A DNA stretch of 64,000 nt from Nitrospira sp. SG-bin1 (GCA_002083365.1 LVWS01000033.1:310001-374000), one strand, 5' to 3'; counted from the stretch's first letter, positions 51,244 through 60,504 are shown. A program made the numbers and translations. The notes: generated from the letters alone by a model not told the origin.

Positions 51244-52996
51244 TGAGACCGCGTGCCCTCCACACGGGACAGTGAACATGTCTCCATTGATGGGGCTACC
51301 GGAGCACATCGCGCAGGCACGGAAAATCGAAGGGTTTGCCCCTCCGCTCCCATGGAATTCGTTCGCCGACTTCTTCAAATCCCGCGTTTCTGATCGCGCA
51401 TTGGTCAACCGGACATTTCTAACCTATTGTGACGATGATCTGGCTGTTCGCTATACCTGCAGCTATGCGGAATTCGGGACGGTGGTCCGACTGGTCGCGA
51501 CGTTTCTCCATGACGAGGTCGGCTTGCGACGAGGGGACCGGCTGGCGACGATCCTCTTCAATCATGACGTCACCGTGGTGCTGTATTTCGCGGCGTGGTT
51601 TTTGGGTGTCACGATCGTCCCCATCAACGTTGAAGAATCGGCGGATAAGAAACGCTATATCCTGGAACATTCCGAGGCGACGGCCGTCTGTTGCTGGCAC
51701 ACCTATCTTGATGAACTAAGCGACCTTCAGCGAGACCTTCCTGCTTTACGGCATGTGATGGCGTTGAATGATGACGGCTTCGTGAGAGGCCCGAAGCATA
51801 GGACAGGGCTTAAGCCGACACCGTCCTCTTCTTCCATGAGCACAGCATCGCACACTCTCGGCTTGGATGGTGAAGCGCTCATTGTCTATACCTCCGGCAC
51901 CACCGGTCCGCCCAAAGGCGTCGTCCTCACCGTGGAGAATTTGCTCCTCGATGCCGACGCGATCGCCGATTGGCATCAGTTCGGAGCGGACGACCGGTTG
52001 ATGTGCGTGCTCCCGATTCATCATGTGAATGGGACGGTCGTTACCCTGATCACGCCGTTTTACTGCAAAGGCAGCGTCGTCTTGAATCGCAAATTCAAAA
52101 GTGCCACGTTCTGGCGGAGGCTGCACGAAGAGCGCGTCACTTGTGTCAGTGTCGTCCCGACTTTGCTCGAGTTTCTCCTCGATGCGAATGAAGATGTAGC
52201 CGCCTACAAGCTGGACGGTTTCGGTGGATTCATCTGCGGGGCAGGTCCTCTGCTCAAAGACACCGCCGTCCGATTCGAAGATCGATTCGGCTTTCCGATC
52301 CGCCATGGTTATGGGTTGTCAGAAACCACATGCTATTCCTGTTTTCTACCGAACGATCTCCAGTCCCATGAGCATCGACACTGGATCGGAGACTATGAGT
52401 TTCCCTCGATCGGAGTCCCGCTGCGACATAACGAAATGGCGATTCTGGGCGGGGATGGACACCCGCTGCCGGAAATGGCGAGGGGGGAAATTTGCATCCG
52501 CGGCGGGACCGTGTGTGCCGGCTATTTCAAGCGCGACGACGCCAACGAGGCGGCGTTTCAATGGGGCTGGTTCCGTTCGGGAGACGAGGGGTTCTATGTC
52601 CGAGACAAGCGGGGACGACCGTTTTTCTTCATTTCGGGTCGCCTCAAGGAATTGATCATTCGAGGCGGTGTCAACATCGCTCCGCTGGAAATCGACGAGG
52701 TGTTGCGGACTCATCCTGCCGTCCGTTTCGCGATGGCCGTCCCATTTGAGAACCGGTACTATGGCGAAGAGATTGCCGCTTATGTCGTGCCGCGAGAGGA
52801 AGCCGGTCCTGTGAGTGAGGCCGGCTTGCTGGAGCATTGCCGGAAACGGCTGCCGTTCTGCAAACGGCCCAAGGTGATTCTCTTCGGTCAGGACATGCCG
52901 TACACCGCGACAGGCAAGCCCAAACGGCTGGATCTCAAAGGTCGCCTCGCCTCTACCTTGGCTGCCTATCGGGATCACCAGTTTCAGGACAAGTAA
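51215..52996 (+). CDS. AMP-dependent acyl-CoA synthetase
   Basis: A 593-residue adenylate-forming enzyme starting at ATG 51215, which has a strong GAGGAGGGAAT upstream. Motifs: ALIVYTSGTTGPPKGVVLT (phosphate loop, about residue 225), RHGYGLSETTCYSCF, RSGDEGFYVRDKRGRPFFFI, SGRLKELIIRGGVNIAPLEI and a C-terminal YTATGKPKRLDLKG with the catalytic Lys. It likely activates a short or medium carboxylate (propionate, butyrate or a branched acid). As the last gene of the group it overlaps prpC. Confidence 0.85.
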   Translation: MSPLTAAAVDETACPPHGTVNMSPLMGLPEHIAQARKIEGFAPPLPWNSFADFFKSRVSDRALVNRTFLTYCDDDLAVRYTCSYAEFGTVVRLVATFLHDEVGLRRGDRLATILFNHDVTVVLYFAAWFLGVTIVPINVEESADKKRYILEHSEATAVCCWHTYLDELSDLQRDLPALRHVMALNDDGFVRGPKHRTGLKPTPSSSSMSTASHTLGLDGEALIVYTSGTTGPPKGVVLTVENLLLDADAIADWHQFGADDRLMCVLPIHHVNGTVVTLITPFYCKGSVVLNRKFKSATFWRRLHEERVTCVSVVPTLLEFLLDANEDVAAYKLDGFGGFICGAGPLLKDTAVRFEDRFGFPIRHGYGLSETTCYSCFLPNDLQSHEHRHWIGDYEFPSIGVPLRHNEMAILGGDGHPLPEMARGEICIRGGTVCAGYFKRDDANEAAFQWGWFRSGDEGFYVRDKRGRPFFFISGRLKELIIRGGVNIAPLEIDEVLRTHPAVRFAMAVPFENRYYGEEIAAYVVPREEAGPVSEAGLLEHCRKRLPFCKRPKVILFGQDMPYTATGKPKRLDLKGRLASTLAAYRDHQFQDK

Positions 52997-53356
52997 TCGC
53001 TCTGCTCGTGAGGGCGCGGCGGGCTTGACTGCTGAGACACCCCCAACGCAATCTGATCGAACGGAAGCGAGCACGAATGCAAATTGGTTTTGGCACCTTG
53101 GCCTTCCCTCGCTATTCGCAACGAGCAGATACTTTGGCACGAACCTTCGACGTGGTCCGATTCCTGGCGAGCTCGTGGCCTCATCGTGAGCCTACGCGAC
53201 TTGTGAGTGCTTGGCAACGCGGCATGAGCGATTTGTTCGCGCGCAGTCAACTCTTGCGAGGACGCGGAACTGCATAGACGAGCGAACCATTCGTTGACGC
53301 CTCCATTCTTGGTTGTGTATAAACAAATGCACACGCAAGAATTGTAGAGGATCGTT
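52997..53356. other. 360-bp gap; mostly empty, promoter near its end
   Basis: One 66-codon frame (53077-53277) exists but has no ribosome site or recognised motif and is not called. The right end holds the promoter listed at 53294-53323. Confidence 0.4.
53294..53323 (+). promoter_or_regulatory. Sigma-70-type promoter of the deoxyhypusine synthase-like gene
   Basis: TTGACG (53294-53299) and TATAAA (53318-53323) are separated by 18 bases. The ATG at 53357 with GAGG upstream follows about 33 bases later. This is one of the clearest promoters in the window. Confidence 0.65.
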
Positions 53357-54463
53357 ATGTACGCACGTGAATTTCATGACGGTGCAAAAGACGGGTTAGA
53401 AGCGCTCGAGCCGCTGGATCCCGACAAGATTACCTCGTTCAGCGAATTGCTGGAGGCCATGGGCAAGACGGCGTTCGGAGGACGACATCTCGGCAACGCG
53501 TTCGATGTGCTTTGGGCGATGATCGAGGATCCCGATTGCCAGGTGGTGATGACGTTGTCCGGTGCGATGACCATTGCCAAGATGGGCAAGATCATCACGA
53601 AGATGATCGACGAAGGCATGGTGCAATGCATCGTCTCGACCGGGGCCTTGATGGCGCATGGTCTCAGTGAGTCGGTCGGCAAGACCCATTATCGGCACGA
53701 CCCGTCGATGAGCGACGAAGAGCTGTTTCGAAAAGGGTACAACCGCGTCTATGACACGCTCGAGATGGAAGCGAATTTGAATTATGTCGAGCACGTCGTC
53801 GCACAAACGTTGAAGCGTCTGACCCATGATCAGCCGCTTTCGTCGGAAATTCTCACCAGAGAGCTGGGAAAGACGTTGGCGGAGGAATTGGACAGCGACG
53901 GGATTCTGAAAAGCGCCTACTTGAAAAAGGTACCGGTCTATATCCCGGCCTTCACGGATTCGGAAGTGGGCCTGGACATGGGAACCTGGGCCATGGCTCA
54001 GGAGGTGGATCGAGCCAAGTCTCGGGTAGGGCCGGGGAAAGATCTCGACGTTCTCCGGGCGATCCATCAATCCTGCCCGTCCTTCAATCCGTACCTGGAC
54101 TTGAACAGCTATGCCGATCACGTCCTTTCCGCGAAACGGCTCGGCATTTTCACGATCGGAGGAGGGGTGCCGCGAAACTGGGCGCAGCAGGTCGGCCCAT
54201 ACATTGAAATCGGCAATCTTCGGTTGGGCCTGAACGTGAAGCCGCCTCGATTCCACTATGGCGTGAGAATTTGTCCGGAGCCGGACTACTGGGGAGGACT
54301 CAGCGGCTGCACCTATCAGGAGGGGCTCTCCTGGGGAAAATTTGTGACGCCGAAGGACGGGGGACGATTCGCCGAAGTGTTGAGCGATGCCACCGTCGTC
54401 TGGCCCTTGCTGATGATGGGGCTTCTGGAGAGAAAAAAAGCCGGTGTGGTGCGCGGCTCATGA
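53357..54463 (+). CDS. Deoxyhypusine synthase-like protein
   Basis: A 368-residue NAD-dependent enzyme of the deoxyhypusine synthase family: LGNAFDVLWAMIEDPDCQVV, LSGAMTIAKMGKIITKMIDE, IVSTGALMAHGLSESVGKTH, IFTIGGGVPRNWAQQ, and CTYQEGLSWGKFVTP, where SWGK carries the catalytic Lys. Bacteria lack eIF5A, so such proteins probably modify polyamines (for example homospermidine formation). The nearby arginine decarboxylase and agmatinase genes support a polyamine role. Its stop overlaps the DsbA-like gene by four bases. Confidence 0.85.
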   Translation: MYAREFHDGAKDGLEALEPLDPDKITSFSELLEAMGKTAFGGRHLGNAFDVLWAMIEDPDCQVVMTLSGAMTIAKMGKIITKMIDEGMVQCIVSTGALMAHGLSESVGKTHYRHDPSMSDEELFRKGYNRVYDTLEMEANLNYVEHVVAQTLKRLTHDQPLSSEILTRELGKTLAEELDSDGILKSAYLKKVPVYIPAFTDSEVGLDMGTWAMAQEVDRAKSRVGPGKDLDVLRAIHQSCPSFNPYLDLNSYADHVLSAKRLGIFTIGGGVPRNWAQQVGPYIEIGNLRLGLNVKPPRFHYGVRICPEPDYWGGLSGCTYQEGLSWGKFVTPKDGGRFAEVLSDATVVWPLLMMGLLERKKAGVVRGS

Positions 54464-55101
54464 CCTGGCCGATCGGACAGCGGTGGCTGCTGGTTTTCGC
54501 GTGCAGCACTCTCGGGTGGCCTTCTCCGGCGTCGGCGGGGAATGCCCTTGATGCCGATGCGCGGGTACGAGGACAAGCCAACGCCCCGCTGACGTTGATC
54601 GAATACTCTGATTTCACATGCGGCTATTGCCTGAAATTTTTCAAGGATACGTGGCCACGGATTCAGGCTCGTTACGTCGATACCGGAAAGGTCCGGTTTC
54701 TCTACAAGGATTATCCGCGAGCCGATCAGGGTCCTGGAGTCGATGCTGCGTCAGCGGCACGATGCGCGGGTGCTCAAGGCAAGTATTGGGCGATGCATGA
54801 CCGCTTGTTTGCCGCGGGGGGTCGGTTGGACAGGCAGGTGTATCTCCGACAGGCTGCGGGCTTGGGTTTGGATCAAGCCGCGTTTGAACGGTGTCTGAAC
54901 GACGGGCGGTATACGAAAGCGATTTTCGAAGATCGCCAGGAAGCCAACCAGTGGGGGTTTCATGGAACCCCGGGATTCATCCTGGTGCGAACGGCCGATG
55001 AGCCGACGGAAAAAGAGCCGGCCGTTGCGATCCCCGGCGCCTTTCCATTCGAAATGTTCGCGGAAGAAATCGATCGACTGCTGGCAAGCGACAAAAAGTA
55101 A
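54460..55101 (+). CDS. Secreted DsbA-like thiol-disulfide protein
   Basis: About 213 residues from MTWPIGQRWLLVFACSTLGW; the start overlaps the upstream stop as ATGA. A signal peptide ends near PASAG. The thioredoxin-like domain follows: LTLIEYSDFTCGYCLKFF (CGYC redox motif), KVRFLYKDYPRADQ, and the cis-Pro region GFHGTPGFILVRT. It resembles DsbA-type proteins in which thioredoxin-fold domains bracket a helical insertion. It would act in the periplasm as a disulfide oxidant or reductase. No DsbB partner is beside it. Confidence 0.85.
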   Translation: MTWPIGQRWLLVFACSTLGWPSPASAGNALDADARVRGQANAPLTLIEYSDFTCGYCLKFFKDTWPRIQARYVDTGKVRFLYKDYPRADQGPGVDAASAARCAGAQGKYWAMHDRLFAAGGRLDRQVYLRQAAGLGLDQAAFERCLNDGRYTKAIFEDRQEANQWGFHGTPGFILVRTADEPTEKEPAVAIPGAFPFEMFAEEIDRLLASDKK

Positions 55102-55145
55102 CCGCGGTGGTGCAGGAGAGATGAGGCAGGACAGTGCCGGTAGGG

Positions 55146-55174
55146 TTGACATCGGTACTCAGGTGCGATAGTCC
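55146..55174 (+). promoter_or_regulatory. Candidate promoter of the zinc-ribbon gene
   Basis: A perfect -35 box TTGACA (55146-55151) is followed after 16-17 bases by GATAGTCC, a weak -10 box. The downstream ATG is at 55205. Confidence 0.4.
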
Positions 55175-55204
55175 TCTCCCTTAATAAAAAGGTAGGGTAC
55201 CCAT

Positions 55205-55477
55205 ATGGCTTCGATGCAATCGTTCTGGCCCGTCTCCCATCGCGATGACGATTTCTGGGTGTGTATGTCGTGCTTGACGGAAGTCTTCTACAGAAAGGTG
55301 CCGATGCCGGACTGTCCGACGTGTCACGGTGTATCGACCTACGAGGGCTTTACCTTGGAGGCGATCCGTGATTGGGGCACGGAAGAATTGATCGCCAAGG
55401 CCGTCGCCGCACAAGAAGCGGCCACGATTGTTCAACCCTCCGCCGAAGCCGCCGCGCCGGTTGAAGCGGCGGACTAA
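55205..55477 (+). CDS. Small zinc-ribbon protein
   Basis: A 90-residue protein with FWVCMSCLTEVFYRKVPMPD followed by CPTCHGV, i.e. two CxxC pairs, forming a zinc ribbon. The second half is acidic and Ala-rich (AKAVAAQEAATIVQPSAEAA), likely disordered. No enzymatic motif is present. It lies between the DsbA-like and aldehyde dehydrogenase genes, with its own candidate promoter. It may be a regulatory or RNA-binding ribbon; the family is not recognised. Confidence 0.65.
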   Translation: MASMQSFWPVSHRDDDFWVCMSCLTEVFYRKVPMPDCPTCHGVSTYEGFTLEAIRDWGTEELIAKAVAAQEAATIVQPSAEAAAPVEAAD

Positions 55478-55512
55478 CACCAACCTCAGCTCGGACTCCA
55501 GCGAGTCTTCCC

Positions 55513-56967
55513 GTGCAGGAATCCCGTCCGTTCCTCGTTCATGGCCAGTGGAAGTCAGGCGCGCTCTCGGCCCCTGTGGTTGATCCGTTCACCGGCAAAT
55601 TGATCGCGCAGGTCACCCACGCGACCGAATCCGATGTCGATGAAGCCATCGCGTCCACATGCAGTGCGGCGGCGGCGATGGAGCAGCTGCCGGGTCATGC
55701 CCGATACAATATCCTCCAACAGGTCGCCGCGTTGCTCTATCGGCGTCGAGATGAAGTGGCTCGGGCCATCACGGCCGAGGCCGGCAAGCCGATCACCGAT
55801 GCGAAGCGGGAGGTCAATCGGGCGATTCAGACCTTTACCGTGGCGGCCGAGGAAGCGCGGCGGATTGCAGGGGAAGTGGTCCCATTGGATTGGACGCCTG
55901 GCTTCGATACTCACCTCGGCCTGCTCCGCCGTTTCCCCATCGGTCCGATTCTCGGCATTACCCCCTTCAACTTTCCGCTGAATCTGGTGGCGCACAAAGT
56001 GGCACCAGCCCTGGCGTCCGGCAATCCGATTTTGATCAAACCGGCCCCTCAAACGCCGTTGACGGCGCTGCTCCTTGGAGAGGTCGCGCTCGAGGCGGGG
56101 GTTCCTCCCGGCGGGCTGAATATAGTGCCGTGCGAGAACGTGCTTGCCGAGCGGATGGTCGTCGATCCGCGATTCAAGTTGTTGAGCTTCACGGGCAGCG
56201 CGTCGGTCGGATGGATGTTGAAGGCCAAGTGCGGCAAGAAAAAAATCACGCTCGAACTCGGCGGCAACGCCGGCGTGATGATCGAGCCCGATGCCGATCT
56301 TGAGCTGGCGGCCCAGCGTTGCGCGGCCGGGGGATTCGGGTATGCCGGTCAGACGTGCATTTCGGTGCAGCGGGTGTTCGTGCATCACTCGATCGCCGAT
56401 GCGTTTACGACCAAGTTGCTCATGCACGTCGCTCGATTGAAAGTGGGCGATCCCGCCGACGAGACGACGAGCATCGGTCCGTTGATCGATCTCGCGGCCG
56501 CTCAGCGAGTGGAGAGTTGGATCGGCGAAGCCGTGGCGGAGGGCGCCCGTGTCTTGTTGGGTGGAAAACGGATGGGGGCTCTTGTTGAAGCGACGGTGCT
56601 GTCGAACGTGAGGCCCGACATGAAGGTCTCGTGTCGGGAGGTGTTCGGTCCGGTCGTGACCGTGACGCCGTACCGTCAGCTCAGCGAAGCCGTGGCGATG
56701 CTCAACCAATCCGACTATGGATTGCAGGCCGGTCTCTTCACGCAGGATATCAACAAAATCTTTTACGCCTTTCGGCATCTGGAAGTCGGAGCGGTCTTGG
56801 CCAATGAAATTCCAACCTTTCGCGCGGACCATATGCCCTACGGCGGCGTGAAAGATTCCGGGTTGGGGCGGGAGGGCGTGCGCGCCGCGATCGAAGACAT
56901 GACCGAGCCACGCATGCTCATCATGAATCTGAAGGAACCGCCCGGCGCATCCGAAAAAAGTGTCTAG
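55513..56967 (+). CDS. Aldehyde dehydrogenase family protein
   Basis: A 484-residue NAD(P)-dependent aldehyde dehydrogenase starting at GTG. Motifs: ILGITPFNFPLNLVAHKVAP, ILIKPAPQTPLTALLLGEVA, FTGSASVGWMLKAKCGKK, ITLELGGNAGVMIEPDADLE (general base Glu) and GYAGQTCISVQRVF (catalytic Cys). Similar enzymes oxidise semialdehydes or act as glyceraldehyde-3-phosphate dehydrogenases without phosphorylation. Between polyamine genes, it could oxidise an aldehyde from putrescine or spermidine breakdown, but the substrate is not shown. Confidence 0.87.
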   Translation: MQESRPFLVHGQWKSGALSAPVVDPFTGKLIAQVTHATESDVDEAIASTCSAAAAMEQLPGHARYNILQQVAALLYRRRDEVARAITAEAGKPITDAKREVNRAIQTFTVAAEEARRIAGEVVPLDWTPGFDTHLGLLRRFPIGPILGITPFNFPLNLVAHKVAPALASGNPILIKPAPQTPLTALLLGEVALEAGVPPGGLNIVPCENVLAERMVVDPRFKLLSFTGSASVGWMLKAKCGKKKITLELGGNAGVMIEPDADLELAAQRCAAGGFGYAGQTCISVQRVFVHHSIADAFTTKLLMHVARLKVGDPADETTSIGPLIDLAAAQRVESWIGEAVAEGARVLLGGKRMGALVEATVLSNVRPDMKVSCREVFGPVVTVTPYRQLSEAVAMLNQSDYGLQAGLFTQDINKIFYAFRHLEVGAVLANEIPTFRADHMPYGGVKDSGLGREGVRAAIEDMTEPRMLIMNLKEPPGASEKSV

Positions 56968-57123
56968 AAGATATTGCGAAGCCGGTTCAATCTTGCTACA
57001 ACAAGCGCCCGATACCGCCGTGGCTCTGGTCCGGTTTGTTTGTCTGGCTGGCCGCTTACGAACACGTCACCAAACAACCTTCGAACAACCAGACAGGTCG
57101 ATTAGCAGAGGAAAGGGAAGAAG

Positions 57124-57693
57124 ATGGTACCTACGCATATGTTCCTAACGAGAGGAGTGGGAGTCCATAAAGAAAAGTTGGCCTCCTTCGAAGAAGCGCT
57201 GCGCAGCGCCGGTGTGGCCTACTGCAACCTGGTCAGCGTCTCATCCATCCTTCCTCCCCATTGTAAAATCATCCCGCGAAAACGCGGAGAGAAACTACTG
57301 AAGCCGGGAGAAATCACGTTTTGCGTCATGGCGCGTTCGGAGACGAATGAACGGAACCGGCTCATCTCGGCCTCCGTCGGACTGGCGAAACCCACCGACC
57401 GCGGCACATACGGCTATCTCTCGGAGCACCATGCGCACGGGGAGACGGACGAAGAAACGGGAGAGTATACGGAAGATCTGGCGGCGCAGATGCTGGCGAC
57501 GACCCTCGGCGTCGAGTTCGATCCCAATGTCGCGTGGAAAGAGCGCGAGCAGGTTTTTAAAATGGGCGGGAAGATCGTGCAGACCCTCAACATCACCCAG
57601 TCGGCCGTCGGGAAGAAAGGGAAGTGGATCACCGTCATCGCGCTGGCGGTCTTCATTCCGCCGGAGAACGTGCCCAACCGTCCTCGCAGGTAG
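57124..57693 (+). CDS. pdaD: Pyruvoyl-dependent arginine decarboxylase
   Basis: A 189-residue proenzyme. The self-cleavage site is in CNLVSVSSILPPHCKIIP: the SS pair cleaves to leave the pyruvoyl group on the new N-terminus (about residue 45). Further family segments are ITFCVMARSETNERNRLISA and GYLSEHHAHGETDEETGEYT. It decarboxylates arginine to agmatine, the substrate of the agmatinase gene 63 bases downstream. The start has GGAAAGGGAAG upstream. Confidence 0.85.
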   Translation: MVPTHMFLTRGVGVHKEKLASFEEALRSAGVAYCNLVSVSSILPPHCKIIPRKRGEKLLKPGEITFCVMARSETNERNRLISASVGLAKPTDRGTYGYLSEHHAHGETDEETGEYTEDLAAQMLATTLGVEFDPNVAWKEREQVFKMGGKIVQTLNITQSAVGKKGKWITVIALAVFIPPENVPNRPRR

Positions 57694-57755
57694 AGGTCCG
57701 TGGTTCTTGCCTGGAATGGGAAGCCTCGGTCGGCCTCGCCAAGGGAAGCACACCC

Positions 57756-58688
57756 ATGACGCTTCCCATGGGTTGGGAGGGGCCCGACCGCAATTTTCTG
57801 GGGATCGAGGAACCCTGGTGCCATCCGCATCACGCGGGTGTCTATGTTCTACCGGCTCCCTACGAACACACCTCGAGTTATATTCGCGGGTCGGACCAGG
57901 GCCCGTCCGCCATCCTGGAAGCCTCGCGTCAAGTCGAATTCTACGACGAACAACTGGGGCGCGAACCCTATCGCGAATGGGGCGGGATCGCGACGGCTTC
58001 GCCGTTGGACCTTGAGGGGAAGGTCGATCTTGCGGCGGTCGAGGCCATCGAAGCGTTTGTGTCCCCGCATGTGGGAACCGGCCGGTTTCTCATCACCCTG
58101 ACGGGCGAACACACCGGGGCATTGGGCGCGATTCGGGCCCATGCGAAGCAATACCCGCAGATGACCGTCGTGCAGATCGATGCCCACGGCGATCTTCGCA
58201 CCGCCTATCAAGGCAATCCCTTCAGCCATGCCAGTGTCATGGCGCGAGTGGTGGACGGCGGACTGCCGCTGGTGCAGGTGGGCATCCGATCGATAAGCGA
58301 AGAAGAGGTCGCTCGTATCCATGCCACAGACCGCATCACGACGTTTTTTGCAGCGACCATCCTCGACCCATCCGGCCGGTATGAAGGTAAAGCGTCGAAC
58401 TGGATCCCCGACGTGGTCGCGGCTTGCCGAACGCCCGTGTACCTCACCTTTGACTGCGATGGGCTGGATGCGTCCATCATGCCCGCCTTGGGCACTCCCG
58501 AGCCCGGCGGACTTGGATGGTACGATACCATCAATCTCATCACGGCGCTGGCCAAGGGGCCCGGCATCGTCGGCATGGATGTCAGTGAAATCGCACCGAT
58601 CGAAGGATTCGTGGCGCCGCAATTTTCCATCGCACGGTTGATCTATCGTATGCTCGGCCGTATCGGGACCGGCCGGCGCGTGCTTTAA
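57756..58688 (+). CDS. speB: Agmatinase/arginase family protein
   Basis: About 310 residues from MTLPMGWEGPDRNFLGIEEP, with AAGGGA upstream; an in-frame TTG upstream at 57624 would add 44 unlikely residues. Metal ligands of the ureohydrolase family: LTGEHTGAL (His), VQIDAHGDLRTAY (DxHxD) and TFDCDGLDASIMPA (DxD). The first motif is GEHT instead of GGDHS. With the decarboxylase upstream it converts agmatine to putrescine and urea. Nothing suggests inactivity. Confidence 0.85.
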   Translation: MTLPMGWEGPDRNFLGIEEPWCHPHHAGVYVLPAPYEHTSSYIRGSDQGPSAILEASRQVEFYDEQLGREPYREWGGIATASPLDLEGKVDLAAVEAIEAFVSPHVGTGRFLITLTGEHTGALGAIRAHAKQYPQMTVVQIDAHGDLRTAYQGNPFSHASVMARVVDGGLPLVQVGIRSISEEEVARIHATDRITTFFAATILDPSGRYEGKASNWIPDVVAACRTPVYLTFDCDGLDASIMPALGTPEPGGLGWYDTINLITALAKGPGIVGMDVSEIAPIEGFVAPQFSIARLIYRMLGRIGTGRRVL

Positions 58689-58724
58689 CCGTCCGTATCA
58701 TCCGTCAAGTCCCTCCATCGTCTC

Positions 58725-59438
58725 GTGGCGCACACCATTCGCATCAACAAGTTCTTCACCGAGCATGGGATCTGTTCCCGGCGCGAGGCAGACCGGTTGA
58801 TTGAATCGGGCGCCGTCACGATCAACGGCCGGGTGGCCAAACTCGGCGACCATGTCGGGCCCGCGGATGTCGTCGCCCGCGAGGGTCGTGTGATTCCCTG
58901 GGGCAAAGCGACACTCTATATCAAGTATCACAAGCCGGTCGGGGTCACGACGACGAGCGAATCGCATGTCCCTCGAAATATCATTGCGGAGATCGGACAC
59001 CCGGAGCGGATTTTCCCGATCGGGCGCCTGGACAAGGATTCGTCCGGGCTTATCTTGCTGACAAACGACGGCGACATCGTGAACGAAATCCTCCGCGCCG
59101 AATTCGGACATGAGCGGGAGTACCTGGTGCAGGTGGACCGTCCGTTCGACCAATCCTTCTTGGATCGTATGTCCCGCGGAGTCGTTATTCTCGGAAGTGC
59201 CACGAAGCCCTGTCGCACGATGCGCGTGGCCCGTGATCAATTTCGCATTGTTCTGACGGAGGGACGGAACCGACAGATCAGGCGGATGTGCCAAGCGCTT
59301 GGCTATCGAGTGAGCAAGCTGCACCGGACGAGGATCATGCACATTTCGGTCAAGGGGTTGGGCGTGGGTGAGTGGAGAGAGCTCACGAGTCAGGAGCGAG
59401 AACGACTCATGCAGGCTGTGGGAAGAGACGGCGCATGA
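58725..59438 (+). CDS. RsuA/RluB/RluF-family pseudouridine synthase
   Basis: A 237-residue protein starting at GTG. Residues about 5-60 form an S4 RNA-binding domain (INKFFTEHGICSRREADRLI). The catalytic domain has FPIGRLDKDSSGLILLTNDG with the catalytic Asp in GRLDKDSSGL and RIVLTEGRNRQIRRMCQALG. It modifies uridine in 23S rRNA or tRNA (RluF-like). It follows agmatinase by 36 bases but is probably not functionally linked. Confidence 0.88.
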   Translation: MAHTIRINKFFTEHGICSRREADRLIESGAVTINGRVAKLGDHVGPADVVAREGRVIPWGKATLYIKYHKPVGVTTTSESHVPRNIIAEIGHPERIFPIGRLDKDSSGLILLTNDGDIVNEILRAEFGHEREYLVQVDRPFDQSFLDRMSRGVVILGSATKPCRTMRVARDQFRIVLTEGRNRQIRRMCQALGYRVSKLHRTRIMHISVKGLGVGEWRELTSQERERLMQAVGRDGA

Positions 59439-59463
59439 CGGGCGCGCTTGCCGCTGGAGGTTC

Positions 59464-60363
59464 TTACCCGAGCAGTTCTTGCCGGGCGGCGCGGACAAGA
59501 GCGAGGACGGCCGGATGCTTCAGCCGGCGCTCGGCCGTGATGGCGTAGAAATGTTGTTTGAGAGACTCCAACTGTCCGACCGCCTGCACCCGATATTGGC
59601 GACAAATCTCCTTTTCGATCACCGACACACCGGGGAAGATTCCATATCCATCTTGGCCGAAGGCCTTTAAAGTCGCACTGTCGTCGAACTCCCCCACAAT
59701 GTTCGGATGGAGTCCTTGATTAACGAACCACTGGTCGAGCAGGCGCCGGAGCATGGCACTGGATGTCGGAAGGAGTATGGGTGCCCCGCTTAAGGATTGG
59801 GGAAAGCCTCGGCGATATTGCGTCGTCAGTTTCGCCGTAGCAAACAGCGTCACTCCTGATTCGCCTAATGGATGGCTGTACGTATGCTCCTTGATGCTGG
59901 AGGGGGCCGGAGTGTCGGCGATCACCAGATCCAATCGATGGGCCGTCAAATCGGTCAACAGTTGGCGCAATTTGTCTTCCTGGCAAATCAAGTGGGTCGG
60001 CCGGTGCAGTTTCAGAGCGGACTTGAGGAGTTGGGTGGCCAGTGGTTTGGGAACCGCATCCGCGATGCCGACGATCAGTCGAGCAGGATGTCCATTCGCA
60101 TGCCCTTTGACCGTGTTCATCAACTCTTGTCCGGTCGAAAAGATGTCTTCGGCGTACTTGAAGACGAGATGGCCCATCTCCGTCAGCGCCAGGCGGCGGC
60201 CGGTCCGTATGAATAACTTTTCTCCCAAGGTATTTTCCAAGAGGTGGATCTGTCCGCTGATGGTGGGCTGCGCGAGGCGGAGTTCTTCGCAGGCTTTGGT
60301 CACGGTCCCGTGCCGGGCGACGGACCAGAAATACAGGAGATGATGATAGTTCAGCCAATCCAT
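59464..60363 (-). CDS. LysR-type regulator, NhaR-like
   Basis: A 299-residue LysR protein. The N-terminal winged helix begins MDWLNYHHLLYFWSVARHGT and continues VTKACEELRLAQPTISGQIH, like NhaR. The effector domain (ARLIVGIADAVPKPLATQLL, LHPNIVGEFDDSATLKAFGQ) has the typical two-lobed pattern. It is divergent from the first TolC-like gene and may regulate it. A dyad lies in the gap at 60401-60432. The ligand is unknown; NhaR senses sodium in enterobacteria, and that cannot be assumed here. Confidence 0.87.
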   Translation of the reverse strand: MDWLNYHHLLYFWSVARHGTVTKACEELRLAQPTISGQIHLLENTLGEKLFIRTGRRLALTEMGHLVFKYAEDIFSTGQELMNTVKGHANGHPARLIVGIADAVPKPLATQLLKSALKLHRPTHLICQEDKLRQLLTDLTAHRLDLVIADTPAPSSIKEHTYSHPLGESGVTLFATAKLTTQYRRGFPQSLSGAPILLPTSSAMLRRLLDQWFVNQGLHPNIVGEFDDSATLKAFGQDGYGIFPGVSVIEKEICRQYRVQAVGQLESLKQHFYAITAERRLKHPAVLALVRAARQELLG

Positions 60364-60400
60364 ATGGCCCTAGGATTTGAATGAGGGAAGCACTATACAT

Positions 60401-60432
60401 CGGATTAGCCGATAACTCCAATCCGTTTTATC
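60401..60432. promoter_or_regulatory. Overlapping dyads in the LysR-TolC divergent gap
   Basis: CGGATT-N13-AATCCG (60401-60425) and GATAA-N12-TTATC (60411-60432) overlap between the divergent starts (60363 and 60505). Such interrupted dyads are typical of LysR binding sites. Confidence 0.5.
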
Positions 60433-60504
60433 TATTTTGAAAAATAAGCAGGAGATTGCTACTGTGAGCGCCGTCCGCCACCCGATGTGAAAGGAGCATC
60501 CCTC

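Noticed and set aside
53077..53277. A 66-codon plus-strand frame in the gap before the deoxyhypusine synthase-like gene
   Set aside because: No ribosome site, no recognisable motif, and the strong promoter lies downstream of it.
55555..56832. A 425-codon antisense frame across the aldehyde dehydrogenase gene
   Set aside because: Same reason: very high Arg/His/Gln content and a clear gene on the other strand.
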